DNA of 44,414 nt from an uncultured Hyphomicrobiales bacterium (GCA_903861645.1 CAIOVE010000031.1:1-44414); one strand, 5' to 3'. Shown: positions 1-7,532, numbered from the stretch's first letter. The notes: generated by a model not told the origin, from the letters alone. Numbers and translations are program-made.

Positions 1-101
1 GCTTCGCGACGAGATACGACAAGCTCGCCGAAACGTTCGGAGGCTTCGTTCAAATCGCCTGCATCCGGCTATGGATGCGCTACTTTGTCAACGAGACCTA
101 G
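1..101 (+). mobile_element. C-terminal end of an IS5-type transposase (partial)
   Basis: Reading from base 3, the frame stays open to a TAG at 99-101 and gives a 32-residue tail that begins FATRYDKLAETFGGFVQIAC. The FATRYDKLA block followed by a hydrophobic stretch is the usual C-terminal signature of IS5/IS4-type DDE transposases. The rest of the element lies outside the left edge, so neither its length nor its activity can be judged. No terminal inverted repeat could be delimited, because the other end is not visible. It abuts a low-GC unknown gene and the GTA-like cluster, where portal and terminase would be expected. Confidence 0.7.
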
Positions 102-127
102 ACGCGCATGGCCGTGGGAAAAATTCA

Positions 128-550
128 ATGAAAAACTTGCGAAGACTGTGTAACGATCTTGCTGCCGCTGTTCAGGATGTTTCCGGTACAAATCCGGACT
201 TGTTGTCGCAGCGCTTGGATATTGATTTGCAGGCGGCCGATGTAAAGGCGATACGCGCCGGTCTCACAATCATAACCGGCGCTAAACTTCGCGCCGATGA
301 TATTATGATCAATGTTGTAGCAAGCGACGATAAGACATCCGAAATCGTCATTGTCTTCGAGAAACAAAAGCCAGACGTAAATCTCGCTGGCGTTGACGCC
401 CTCGATCCCGTCCTGACGAAGCAATATTCGTCGACCGGTAAGGGCTACGCGATCTTGTATCGCATCAATGGCGCTTTGATTACCATCACGGTTTCAACGC
501 CAGCCAATGCCATCGACTCCGTCTCGGCCGAGAGGGTTCGAAATTCCTGA
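128..550 (+). CDS. Hypothetical protein of unknown function
   Basis: A 140-residue protein that I do not recognise. The frame is open further upstream (possible start at 71), but 71-101 overlaps the transposase tail, so the ATG at 128 (MKNLRRLCNDLAAAV) is preferred. There is no signal peptide or membrane segment. The sequence looks like a small soluble alpha/beta protein, with a helical N-terminus followed by alternating beta-like stretches (residues about 60-80 and 110-130). Its base composition is visibly less GC-rich than the genes to its right, with many AT-rich codons. Together with its position between an IS remnant and phage-type genes, this suggests recent acquisition. No function is inferred. 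Confidence 0.55.
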   Translation: MKNLRRLCNDLAAAVQDVSGTNPDLLSQRLDIDLQAADVKAIRAGLTIITGAKLRADDIMINVVASDDKTSEIVIVFEKQKPDVNLAGVDALDPVLTKQYSSTGKGYAILYRINGALITITVSTPANAIDSVSAERVRNS

Positions 551-639
551 TTTAGAGGCGTTTCTCGCCAACTGATCGAGGCGCGTTGGACGACCTGACG
601 TTTCAGACCTCGCCACACCTCCATCCTGGAGACGCCTCC

Positions 640-828
640 ATGAACGAGGTCATTGAACAATTCATTCAGCGAGGCGATCTCGCGCATCTCGCCCTTTTCA
701 TCTGGGCGAGCGGCGCGTCGGGCCTGTTGATGTGGAGCCTGCGCGAGCTGGCCTCCGCGAACCGACGCTTTGATGCCTTCGTGCGTGAACTGTCGCGTTT
801 CAATCGTCATTTCGGAGAAGACGAATGA
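640..828 (+). CDS. Small GTA-cluster protein upstream of the protease (g3.5-like position)
   Basis: A 62-residue protein beginning MNEVIEQFIQRGDLAHLALF. A single hydrophobic segment lies at about residues 15-33, and the C-terminal half is basic and helical. The ATG at 640 is preceded by a GGAG about 9 nt upstream; a TTG at 586 in the same frame is less likely. Its position between the (missing) portal and the prohead protease matches the small ORF often found there in RcGTA-like clusters, which is a positional argument only. Its stop overlaps the next start (ATGA at 825-828), implying translational coupling. The function is unknown. Confidence 0.6.
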   Translation: MNEVIEQFIQRGDLAHLALFIWASGASGLLMWSLRELASANRRFDAFVRELSRFNRHFGEDE

Positions 829-974
829 TTCTTCGCTCCCTGATGCACGCGCTGTTGCTCATCGCGGGCGGTCCATGGCTCGCGCGCGACGAAGACGAGG
901 TTTTCAGAAGGTTCCGGCGGGCGCTGGAGCGCGCGGCGAGCCTGACGCGCGGCCGCGACATCGCGGCTGGCTAG
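825..974 (+). CDS. Tiny 49-residue ORF coupled to the preceding gene
   Basis: The ATG at 825 overlaps the upstream TGA in an ATGA junction. The frame runs to the TAG at 972-974 and encodes MILRSLMHALLLIAGGPWLA followed by a strongly charged, arginine-rich tail ending TRGRDIAAG. The N-terminus is hydrophobic (residues 1-20) and could be a membrane anchor. The ATGA overlap, and the spacing of 24 nt before the prohead protease start, argue that it is translated as part of the operon. No family is recognised. Confidence 0.5.
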   Translation: MILRSLMHALLLIAGGPWLARDEDEVFRRFRRALERAASLTRGRDIAAG

Positions 975-998
975 AATTCATCACCGGGACATTCATTC

Positions 999-1646
999 AT
1001 GACGCAAACGGTTCAGGAGGACCGCGCCGGCGCTCGCGCCGCGTGGGAAACGAAACGCGCGCCCGCGGCGTTCGGGGATATCACGACGGCGGGCGTGTTC
1101 GATGGCTACGCCTCCATCTTTGGCGCGATGGATCTCGGCGGCGATATCGTCGAGCGCGGCGCCTTTCGCGATACGCTGCGCAAGCGTGGCGCGGCGGGCG
1201 TGCGCATGCTTTGGCAACACGATCAGGCCGAGCCCATCGGAACCTGGCTCTCCGTCGTGGAAGACGCGCGGGGCCTGCGTGTGCGTGGCAGGCTCAATCT
1301 CGCGGTCGCCCGCGCGCGCGAGGCGCTCGCCCTCATGCGCGAGGGATCGCTGGATGGTCTTTCAATCGGCTTTCGCACGGAACTCGCGACGAAGGACGCG
1401 ACAACCGGCGCGCGGCTGCTGCGCAAGCTCGATCTGTGGGAGATCTCGCTCGTCACCTTTCCCATGGCGCCCCGCGCGCGGGTGATTTCAGTCAAGGGCT
1501 CGTCGCCACTCCGACGCGAATCGTTGCGCGTCGAGGCGAGGATCGCCAATACGGCAAGCGCTCTCGCGTTCGAGAACGAAATCACCGCTTGCCTTGTGGC
1601 GGCGCGCGCGCGTGACGCCGGGACAGACGACGCCTGGCGCGGATAG
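999..1646 (+). CDS. HK97-family prohead protease, GTA g4-like
   Basis: A 215-residue protein with the layout of the U35/HK97 prohead proteases, which trim the delta domain of the capsid protein during head maturation. The N-terminal block (residues 25-60) reads GYASIFGAMDLGGDIVERGA, typical of the family. Candidate catalytic residues are His74 in WQHD, Ser122 in DGLSIGF and Glu148 in DLWEISLV, which fit a Ser-His-Glu-type arrangement. It sits directly before the major capsid gene, as in RcGTA and HK97-like phages. The C-terminal quarter (residues 160-215) is not conserved in any way I can recognise. Confidence 0.92.
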   Translation: MTQTVQEDRAGARAAWETKRAPAAFGDITTAGVFDGYASIFGAMDLGGDIVERGAFRDTLRKRGAAGVRMLWQHDQAEPIGTWLSVVEDARGLRVRGRLNLAVARAREALALMREGSLDGLSIGFRTELATKDATTGARLLRKLDLWEISLVTFPMAPRARVISVKGSSPLRRESLRVEARIANTASALAFENEITACLVAARARDAGTDDAWRG

Positions 1647-1807
1647 TCCGCGCGTTTCATCAGTATTCAAATTCAGGCTCCACGCGCGTCCGCGACCCGG
1701 ATCGCGCCTGGCCTTGCGCGACGCCGTCCGCGCGAGGGCGACCATTCGCGACGGCTTCGCCACCGCGCCGCGCGCGGAATCCTAACAGCATGAAAGAGGT
1801 GTCCTCC

Positions 1808-3052
1808 ATGACGTTGCAAACGCCATTCGCCGCCGTCGAGACCAAGGCCATCGCCGATCTCGACTCGCTGCATCGCGCCTTCGCCGCGTTTCGCGAAACC
1901 AATGACGAGAGACTTGCCCAGATCGAGGGCCGGCTTTCGGCCGACGTGATCACCGAGGAAAAGCTGTCGCGCATCGATCGCGCGCTCGATGAAACGAAGA
2001 GCCGCCTTGACGCGCAGATGATTGAGCGCGCGCGTCCGCGACTCGCGTTGTCCGAGAAATCCGCCCTCGATCCGGCCGAACGCGAACACAAGGCCGCGTT
2101 TCGCGCCTATATGAAAAGCGGCGAGAGCGTTGGCCTCAAGACGCTCGAAGCGAAGGCGATGACGGAAGGGTCCGGCCCCGACGGCGGTTATCTCGTGCCC
2201 ATTCCGGCCGAGCGCGAGATCATGCGGCGGATCGCCAACATCTCGCCGATCCGCTCGATCGCCAGCGTGCGGGAGACGTCGACCGCGACCTTCCGCAAGG
2301 CCTATTCCAAAGCTGGTCCGGCGGCTGGGTGGGTGGCCGAGACCGACGCGCGTCCGCAGAGCGCCAACCAGCAGATCGCCGACATGACCTTCCCCGCCAT
2401 GGAACTCTACGCGATGCCGGCGGCGACCCAGACTCTGCTCGACGACGCCGTCGTCGATGTCGAGCAGTGGATCGCCGACGAAATCGCCACGGTCTTCGCC
2501 GAGCAGGAGGGCGCGGCCTTCGTCAATGGCGACGGCGTCAACAAGCCGAAGGGGTTCATGACCTATCCCAAGGCGCTTCAGTCCACCTGGTCCTGGGGCA
2601 ATACGGGCTATATCGACACGGGCGTGTCGGGCGACTTCGCCGCGACTTCCCCCTCCGATGTATTGTTCGACCTCGTCTACGCGCTGCGCGCGGGCTATCG
2701 GCAGAACGCGCGCTTCGTGATGAACCGCAAGGCTCAGTCGCGGGTGCGCAAATTCAAGACGACCACCGGGGAATATATCTGGGAGCCGCCGGCGACCCTC
2801 GGCGGACCCGCCACGCTGATGAATTTCCCGCTCGTGGAAGCCGAGGACATGCCGGATATCGCGGCCGATTCATTCTCGATCGCGTTCGGCGATTTCAACC
2901 GCGGCTATCTCGTGGTCGATCGCCTTGGCGTTCGCGTGCTGCGCGATCCCTATTCGGCCAAGCCCTATGTGCTGTTCTACACGACCAAGCGCGTGGGCGG
3001 CGGCATGCAGGATTTCGAGGCGATCAAGCTGCTGAAGTTCGGCACGACCTGA
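1808..3052 (+). CDS. HK97-family major capsid protein, GTA g5-like
   Basis: A 414-residue protein of the HK97-fold major capsid family. The N-terminal 100 or so residues are charged and helical (DERLAQIEGRL, DETKSRLDAQMIERA), resembling the scaffolding delta domain that the adjacent protease would remove. The capsid core follows, with GSGPDGGYLVPIPAEREIMRR at about 115-135, GAAFVNGDGVNKPKGFM and a final QDFEAIKLLKF strand. The ATG at 1808 has an AAAGAGG about 9 nt upstream and is preferred to an in-frame ATG at 1790, which would add six residues. The 160-nt gap after the protease gene holds no further ORF that I can support; it may carry leader or promoter sequence. Confidence 0.95.
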   Translation: MTLQTPFAAVETKAIADLDSLHRAFAAFRETNDERLAQIEGRLSADVITEEKLSRIDRALDETKSRLDAQMIERARPRLALSEKSALDPAEREHKAAFRAYMKSGESVGLKTLEAKAMTEGSGPDGGYLVPIPAEREIMRRIANISPIRSIASVRETSTATFRKAYSKAGPAAGWVAETDARPQSANQQIADMTFPAMELYAMPAATQTLLDDAVVDVEQWIADEIATVFAEQEGAAFVNGDGVNKPKGFMTYPKALQSTWSWGNTGYIDTGVSGDFAATSPSDVLFDLVYALRAGYRQNARFVMNRKAQSRVRKFKTTTGEYIWEPPATLGGPATLMNFPLVEAEDMPDIAADSFSIAFGDFNRGYLVVDRLGVRVLRDPYSAKPYVLFYTTKRVGGGMQDFEAIKLLKFGTT

Positions 3053-3078
3053 TCCCGAATGCGAGGCGGACGCGCGGG

Positions 3079-3831
3079 TCAGCGCGTCCGCCACGTGGCG
3101 AGAACGCCATCGATCCAGGACCGTTGCGGCGCGACCAGCGCGCCTTGCGTAAGCGCGCCGCAATGTGAAGGCGGAACGCCCGTGGACCAATTCGTGATGG
3201 CCACGACGGTCGCGTCTGACTCCGCGAAAATCGGCCCGCCGGAATCGCCCGTGCAGGCGCCAAGGGCGTGGCCATCGGCGCCTTCCGCCCAGAGCAGGAT
3301 TCTGGACAGGGGCGCGCGCGCCGCTAGCGGGCCCCAGTGAAACGTTCCTCCGCTCGCGCCAACGCCCTCGCGCGTCAATCCATATCCGGCGATCCTGAAG
3401 CGTTGCCCGATGGTCGTGCTTGCGTCGTCCGACAGGTTCGCGGCCGCGAAACGTTCGGGCAGCGCCGTCGTCAAAAGCACAAGCGCGAGGTCAATGGATT
3501 TCTCGCGCGTGACGATCGCGTTGGGGCGATAGCCAGGATGCGTGGCGATGGCGGCGACCGGGCGCATGATTGGCTGTCCGTTGGCGTCGCGAAAGTGGAC
3601 GGCGGTATTGGCGGCGTCACGAACGCAGTGCGCCGCGGTCAACACGATGTCCGAGGCGATAACGACGCCGGTGCAAAACGACGCTGCTTTCGCCTGCCGG
3701 GCGAGAACCATGACGACATGGCGCTCCAGTGGGCCGTGATCCGCCGAAGGTCCGACGATGGCGGTCGCCCCGCGCGGCGCGGCGAGGCTCGCCGCGATCA
3801 TAAAGATCATCAGGATCGTCGAATGCTTCAT
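3079..3831 (-). CDS. Secreted trypsin-like serine protease (peptidase family S1)
   Basis: A 250-residue protein with a signal peptide (residues 1-24, cleavage near ATA) and a chymotrypsin-fold protease domain. The catalytic triad is complete: His68 in LTAAHC, Asp114 in KSIDLALV and Ser197 in CTGDSGGP. Cys53/Cys69 should form the usual disulphide around the catalytic His. Export to the periplasm or outside is expected. The gene runs against the capsid and connector genes on either side, with gaps of 26 and 52 nt, so it cannot be on their transcript. Whether it is a cargo (moron-type) gene or takes part in particle release cannot be told from the sequence. Confidence 0.9.
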   Translation of the reverse strand: MKHSTILMIFMIAASLAAPRGATAIVGPSADHGPLERHVVMVLARQAKAASFCTGVVIASDIVLTAAHCVRDAANTAVHFRDANGQPIMRPVAAIATHPGYRPNAIVTREKSIDLALVLLTTALPERFAAANLSDDASTTIGQRFRIAGYGLTREGVGASGGTFHWGPLAARAPLSRILLWAEGADGHALGACTGDSGGPIFAESDATVVAITNWSTGVPPSHCGALTQGALVAPQRSWIDGVLATWRTR

Positions 3832-3883
3832 GCGTGGACGTCGCCTCCATCGCGCTTCTTAACCCATTCGTCCGGGAGCTCCA

Positions 3884-4492
3884 ATGACACCCATATTGCT
3901 GACCCCACCCGCCATCGAGCCGGTATCGCTCGCCGAGCAAAAGGCCTGGTTGAGGAATGATGACGCAAGCGAGGACGACATCGTCGCCGCGCTGGTGTCA
4001 AGCGCTCGCGCCATGGTGGAAAGCGCGACCCGTCTTTGCCTGATCACGCAGACGTGGCGAATGTCGCTCGATGACTGGCCGCGCGCCACGCCTCGCGGAC
4101 GGACGGGCTTACGCGATCATTTGATTGTCGGCGCGCCAGTCGCGCCATTCCATTCCGTCGCGGCGATCCAGGTTCGCGATTCGAGCGGCGCGTCTCATGC
4201 CATCGACTCCTCGAATTTCGAAGTCGACGCTTCGCCGGATGGCGCGCGCATCATGTTCCTTGTCGATCCTCCGTCGCCGGGCGTCGCGCTCGGCGGGATC
4301 TGGATCGATGTCGTGGCGGGTTACGGGGACGCGCCGGCCGACGTGCCGGAACCATTGCGTCTGGCGATCAAGATGCTTGCCGCGAGGTGGTTCGAGAATC
4401 GCGGCGACGTCGAGGCCGACGCGGCCGCCGAGCGATTGCCCGCTCCCATAGCAGCGCTCATCGCGCCGTTTCGCCGCGCGAGGTTGACATGA
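3884..4492 (+). CDS. Head-tail connector protein, GTA g6-like
   Basis: A 202-residue protein of the phage gp6/phiE125-gp8-like connector family. The N-terminal block, PVSLAEQKAWLRNDDASEDD then IVAALVSSARAMVESAT, is the conserved helical region of these proteins, followed by WRMSLDDWP and a beta-rich middle region. Connectors of this type form the ring between portal and tail stopper. The gene ends in an ATGA overlap with the next connector gene (4489-4492). The 52-nt leader between the protease on the other strand and this ATG carries the ribosome binding region (GGGAGC). Confidence 0.88.
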   Translation: MTPILLTPPAIEPVSLAEQKAWLRNDDASEDDIVAALVSSARAMVESATRLCLITQTWRMSLDDWPRATPRGRTGLRDHLIVGAPVAPFHSVAAIQVRDSSGASHAIDSSNFEVDASPDGARIMFLVDPPSPGVALGGIWIDVVAGYGDAPADVPEPLRLAIKMLAARWFENRGDVEADAAAERLPAPIAALIAPFRRARLT

Positions 4493-4821
4493 GCGATCGG
4501 CCCACCATTGCCGCCAGACGTTGGCTGTTCACGCTCGAGGCGCCGAATGACACGCCCGATGATGCCGGCGGTGTTTCGCGTGTCTATGCCAGCGTGGCGA
4601 CCATCCGCGCTAGATTGAAGGACGTGGCTGTCGCGCCAAGTTTTCGCAACGATCAGCAGGGTCAGAATGTCACGCACGAGATCGCGTTCCGATCGCGCGA
4701 GGGCATGACGGCCGAGATGCGCTTCCGGCTGGCGGCGCGCGTTTTCCAGATCGTCGGGCTTCAGGCGATCGACGACAAGGGATTATTCACGAAGGCCCTG
4801 TGCGAGGAGGTCAAGCCATGA
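4489..4821 (+). CDS. Phage head-tail adaptor/closure protein, GTA g7-like
   Basis: A 110-residue protein starting MSDRPTIAARRWLFTLEAPN, of the SPP1 gp16/head-tail joining family. The pattern of a beta-strand start, a middle VASVATIRARLKDVA and a C-terminal FRLAARVFQIVGLQAIDDKG fits that family, in which a small beta-barrel closes the head. The start at 4489 gives an ATGA overlap with the upstream connector, and its own TGA overlaps the next ATG (4818-4821). The larger open frame starting at 4387 lies inside the upstream gene and was not used. Confidence 0.85.
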   Translation: MSDRPTIAARRWLFTLEAPNDTPDDAGGVSRVYASVATIRARLKDVAVAPSFRNDQQGQNVTHEIAFRSREGMTAEMRFRLAARVFQIVGLQAIDDKGLFTKALCEEVKP

Positions 4822-5234
4822 CCATGTCGGCGGCGCTCGCCGTTCGAAAGTCGGTTCGCGCCACGCTTGTGGGCGACGCGGCGCTTGTGTCCATTCTCGG
4901 AGGCGCCAACGTATTCGACGAGGCGCCGCGCGGCGTCGCCATGCCTTATGTCACCTTTGGCGACTGGCAATCGCGCGACTGGTCGACCGCGAGCGATGAG
5001 GGCGCCGAGCACATTTTCGTCGTCAACGCGTGGTCTTCGCAACCTGGCGCGCGCGAGGCATTGATCATCGCCGAGCGCATGCGCGCTCTGTTGCATGATC
5101 AACCCCTCTCGCTTGATAACCATCGCCTCGTCAATCTTCGGTTCACGCAGTTCGAAACGAAACGCGAGGTCAACGGTCGCTTCAATCGCGTGGCCGCGCG
5201 CTTTCGCGCGACGACCGAACAATTGCCCGTGTAG
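4818..5234 (+). CDS. DUF3168 tail-completion/terminator protein, GTA g8-like
   Basis: A 138-residue protein (MTMSAALAVRKSVRATLVGD). The features AALVSILGGANVFDEAPRG and PYVTFGDWQSRDWSTASDEG, and the C-terminal NGRFNRVAARFRATTEQ, are typical of DUF3168 proteins, which occupy the tail-terminator position. The ATG at 4818 is within an ATGA overlap and has GAGGAGG about 9 nt upstream; an upstream GTG-type start at 4800 in the same frame would add only six residues. It lies between the connector genes and the major tail gene, in RcGTA order. Confidence 0.87.
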   Translation: MTMSAALAVRKSVRATLVGDAALVSILGGANVFDEAPRGVAMPYVTFGDWQSRDWSTASDEGAEHIFVVNAWSSQPGAREALIIAERMRALLHDQPLSLDNHRLVNLRFTQFETKREVNGRFNRVAARFRATTEQLPV

Positions 5235-5254
5235 TCGCATAAATGGAGTTTTAA

Positions 5255-5665
5255 ATGGCCGCTCAAAAAGGCAAGGATTTGCTGCTCAAGATCGACGACG
5301 GAACCGGCGTGTTCGTCACGGTCGCGGGCATGCGCACGCAAAGGCTGGCGTTGAACGCCGACACGGTCGACGCGACAAGCGCCGACTCGGTTGGCGGATG
5401 GCGCGAACTGTTGGCGGGCGCCGGGCTGCGTCGCGCCTCAATTTCTGGTTCGGGCCTTTTCAAGGACGCCGCCTCCGACGGGTTGATCCGGCAGGCTTTC
5501 TTCGACGGCGCGATCCGGGGCTGGCAGGTCGCGATACCCGCATTTGGAGTCATCCAGGGCTTGTTCCAGATTTCCGCGCTCGACTGGCGCGGCGATCACA
5601 CTGCGGAACTTACCTTCGAAATGACGCTGGAATCCGCGGGCGCGCTGACGTTCGTGGCGAGCTGA
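5255..5665 (+). CDS. Phage major tail tube protein, GTA g9-like
   Basis: A 136-residue protein of the TP901-1/GTA major tail family, which polymerises into the tail tube. The opening MAAQKGKDLLLKIDDGTGVF then VTVAGMRTQRLALN, the pair VDATSADSVGGWRELL and SGSGLFKDAASDG, and the ending AELTFEMTLESAGALTFVAS are the characteristic blocks. The start follows a GGAG-containing site (ATGGAGTTTTAA) about 8 nt upstream. Only 4 nt separate it from g10, which suggests one transcript and coupled translation. Confidence 0.92.
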   Translation: MAAQKGKDLLLKIDDGTGVFVTVAGMRTQRLALNADTVDATSADSVGGWRELLAGAGLRRASISGSGLFKDAASDGLIRQAFFDGAIRGWQVAIPAFGVIQGLFQISALDWRGDHTAELTFEMTLESAGALTFVAS

Positions 5666-5669
5666 CCTC

Positions 5670-6017
5670 ATGAGCGCCAACACACACCGGGGCGACGTCA
5701 GCGCCCATCTTGGCGGCAAGACCTATGTGCTCAGACTGACTCTGGGCGCGCTCGCGCAGATGGAGTCGGCGTTTGGCGCGACGGATCTTGTCGCGCTCGC
5801 GAGCCGGTTCGAGCAGGGGCGGCTGTCGGCGCGCGATCTGCTCGTCATCATTGGCCTCGGGCTGCGCGGCGGCGGAGCGGCGATCGCCGACGAGGAAGTC
5901 GCGGCCATGTCGGTCGAGGGCGGATTGCAAGGCTATGTTCGCATCGCCGCCGACTTGCTCGCCGCCACGTTTGGCGCCGACGCGTCGCGCGAGAGCGAGG
6001 CGGCAAACCCTATCTAG
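5670..6017 (+). CDS. Gene transfer agent family protein, GTA g10-like
   Basis: A 115-residue protein beginning MSANTHRGDVSAHLGGKTYV. It contains LRLTLGALAQMESAFGATDL, the conserved block of the GTA gp10 family that occupies the tail-chaperone position between tail tube and tape measure. The C-terminus is alanine-rich and ends EAANPI at a TAG (6015-6017). The next gene lies in the -1 frame, has no ATG/GTG/TTG before 6089 and is open through this stop. A ribosomal frameshift at A-AAC-CCT (6005-6011) is therefore possible, in which case this product would also exist as a longer fused form. Confidence 0.85.
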   Translation: MSANTHRGDVSAHLGGKTYVLRLTLGALAQMESAFGATDLVALASRFEQGRLSARDLLVIIGLGLRGGGAAIADEEVAAMSVEGGLQGYVRIAADLLAATFGADASRESEAANPI

Positions 6018-6265
6018 CCGCCGATCGCGCGATATCCGAGCCAACCCGTTTCAAGTCCGGCCACGAGGCCTTTCCCTGGGACGAGGCAATGGCGTTCGGA
6101 TTCGGCGTTCTGCGGCTGTCATCCCATGCGTTCTGGTCATTGACGCCGCGAGAACTCGCCGCGGCGATCGATGGCGTTCACGGACGCGCGCGCGTTGATC
6201 AGCCGACGTCGCGCGCGACGCTGTCGCGGCTCATGGCAGCCTTTCCAGATGGAGACAATCGATGA
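6011..6265 (+). CDS. rcc01693-type small tail protein (GTA g10.1-like), start uncertain
   Basis: This frame encodes a peptide containing HEAFPWDEAMAFGFGVLRLS then SHAFWSLTPRELAAAIDGVH, ending AAFPDGDNR. It is the pattern of the small g10.1/tail-assembly-chaperone family: an aromatic FPW motif, GLRLS and FW.LTP.EL. No ATG, GTG or TTG lies upstream of the conserved FPW block. The first canonical start is the ATG at 6089, which gives 58 residues and drops that block. The frame is open back through the end of g10, at least to about 5921. The coordinates given assume entry by -1 frameshift from g10 near 6005-6011. The TGA overlaps the next ATG (6262-6265). Confidence 0.6.
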   Translation, partial: YLAADRAISEPTRFKSGHEAFPWDEAMAFGFGVLRLSSHAFWSLTPRELAAAIDGVHGRARVDQPTSRATLSRLMAAFPDGDNR

Positions 6266-6852
6266 CCGATCTGACAACGGCGGGCGCGTTCGTCGCGCAG
6301 GATCTCAATCAGGTCAAGACATCGCTCGATAACATAGGGCTTGCGTCCGACAAGGTGTCGAGCAGTCTGACAAGGACATTCGCCAACGCCGTCGTCGCTG
6401 GAAAATCATTCGACATGACGCTGCAATCCGTGCTGACGAATCTCTCACGCGTGGCGTTGAACAGCGCGCTGCAACCGGTGACTCAAGGGTTGACCAACGG
6501 CGTCAATTCGTTGCTTGGCGGGCTGCTCGGCGGACTTTCCGGTGGATCGGGACTGGCGGGCGCGACTAGCGTTGGCGTTCAGCCATTCGCGGATGGCGGC
6601 ATTGTGGCGCGGCCGACGTTCTTCGGCGCGGGCGGTGGCCTAGGCCTGATGGGCGAGCGGGGCGCCGAAGCCATTCTGCCGCTGGCGCGCGGACCAGGCG
6701 GCGAACTGGGCGTCGTCGCGCGGGGGCAGGGCGGCGGCTCGAATGTGCAAGTCAACATCTCGACGCCAGACGCGGCGTCGTTCCAGCAATCGCAGGTTCA
6801 GATTTCCGGCGCGCTCGCGCGCGCGGTCGCTCGTGGGCAACGGGGATTGTAA
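6262..6852 (+). CDS. Short tail tape measure-like protein, GTA g11-like
   Basis: A 196-residue protein. Its N-terminal half is helical (QDLNQVKTSLDNIGLASDKV, TRTFANAVVAGKSFDMTLQS). A glycine-rich hydrophobic stretch follows (LLGGLLGGLSGGSG, about 85-100), then the block FADGGIVARPTFFGAGGGLG with GERGAEAILPL, which is common in C-terminal tape-measure regions. RcGTA g11 is also only about 220 residues, so the small size is normal for this lineage and not a truncation. It is translationally coupled by ATGA to the preceding small gene. Confidence 0.85.
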   Translation: MTDLTTAGAFVAQDLNQVKTSLDNIGLASDKVSSSLTRTFANAVVAGKSFDMTLQSVLTNLSRVALNSALQPVTQGLTNGVNSLLGGLLGGLSGGSGLAGATSVGVQPFADGGIVARPTFFGAGGGLGLMGERGAEAILPLARGPGGELGVVARGQGGGSNVQVNISTPDAASFQQSQVQISGALARAVARGQRGL

Positions 6853-6883
6853 CGGCGATGGTTTTCGAGACGGGGTTCGCGCG

Positions 6884-7525
6884 ATGAATGGATTTCATGA
6901 AGTCCAGTTTCCGCTGGATATTTCGTTGCGGAGCAGCGGCGGCCCGCAGCGCCGCACGGACATTGTCACGCTCGGGTCAAATCGCGAGGAGCGCAACGCG
7001 CGTTGGGCGCGGTCGCGCCGGCGCTATGACGCCGGCTACGGCGTGAAAAGCCTTGCCGCCCTGAGCGAGGTCATCGCGTTTTTCGAGGAGCGACGCGGCA
7101 TGCTTTATGGCTTCCGCTGGCGCGATCGCGCCGACTTCAAATCCTGCGCGCCGAACGCGACGCCTTCTCCGCTCGACCAGACGATCGGCATCGGCGATGG
7201 CGCGCGCGTGTCCTTCCAGATCGTCAAGACATATGGGAGCGCCTTCGCCCCGTATGCGCGGGACATCGCGAAGCCGGTGGCCGACTCGACACGGATCGCC
7301 GTCGCCGGAATGGAAAAAAGCGTCGGCGTGGACTTCGACGTCGACGCGACCACGGGAGTTGTCGCTTTTCGCGCGGGTCGCGCGCCGGCGGCCGGGGCCA
7401 TCGTCACGGCGGGCTATCTTTTCGACACGCCCGCGCGGTTCGACACGGACTATCTGGAAATTGATCACACGGCGTTCGCGGCCGGTGAAATTCCAAAAAT
7501 TCCCGTTATCGAAATTCTGCCCTGA
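6884..7525 (+). CDS. DUF2460 distal tail protein, GTA g12-like
   Basis: A 213-residue protein starting MNGFHEVQFPLDISLRSSGG. The blocks RRTDIVTLGSNREERNARWA and RRYDAGYGVKSLAALSEVIA, together with FRWRDRADFKS, are hallmarks of the GTA g12/DUF2460 family, which forms the distal tail ring. The open frame extends upstream to 6743, but that part lies inside g11; the ATG at 6884 matches the family N-terminus. It is followed after 7 nt by g13. Confidence 0.92.
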   Translation: MNGFHEVQFPLDISLRSSGGPQRRTDIVTLGSNREERNARWARSRRRYDAGYGVKSLAALSEVIAFFEERRGMLYGFRWRDRADFKSCAPNATPSPLDQTIGIGDGARVSFQIVKTYGSAFAPYARDIAKPVADSTRIAVAGMEKSVGVDFDVDATTGVVAFRAGRAPAAGAIVTAGYLFDTPARFDTDYLEIDHTAFAAGEIPKIPVIEILP

Positions 7526-7532
7526 GGTCGAC

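Noticed and set aside
6023-6040. The palindrome ATCGCGCGAT just after the putative slippery site, as a frameshift-stimulating hairpin
   Set aside because: As a hairpin it would have too small a loop; no convincing downstream stimulator was found, so it is not used as support for frameshifting.
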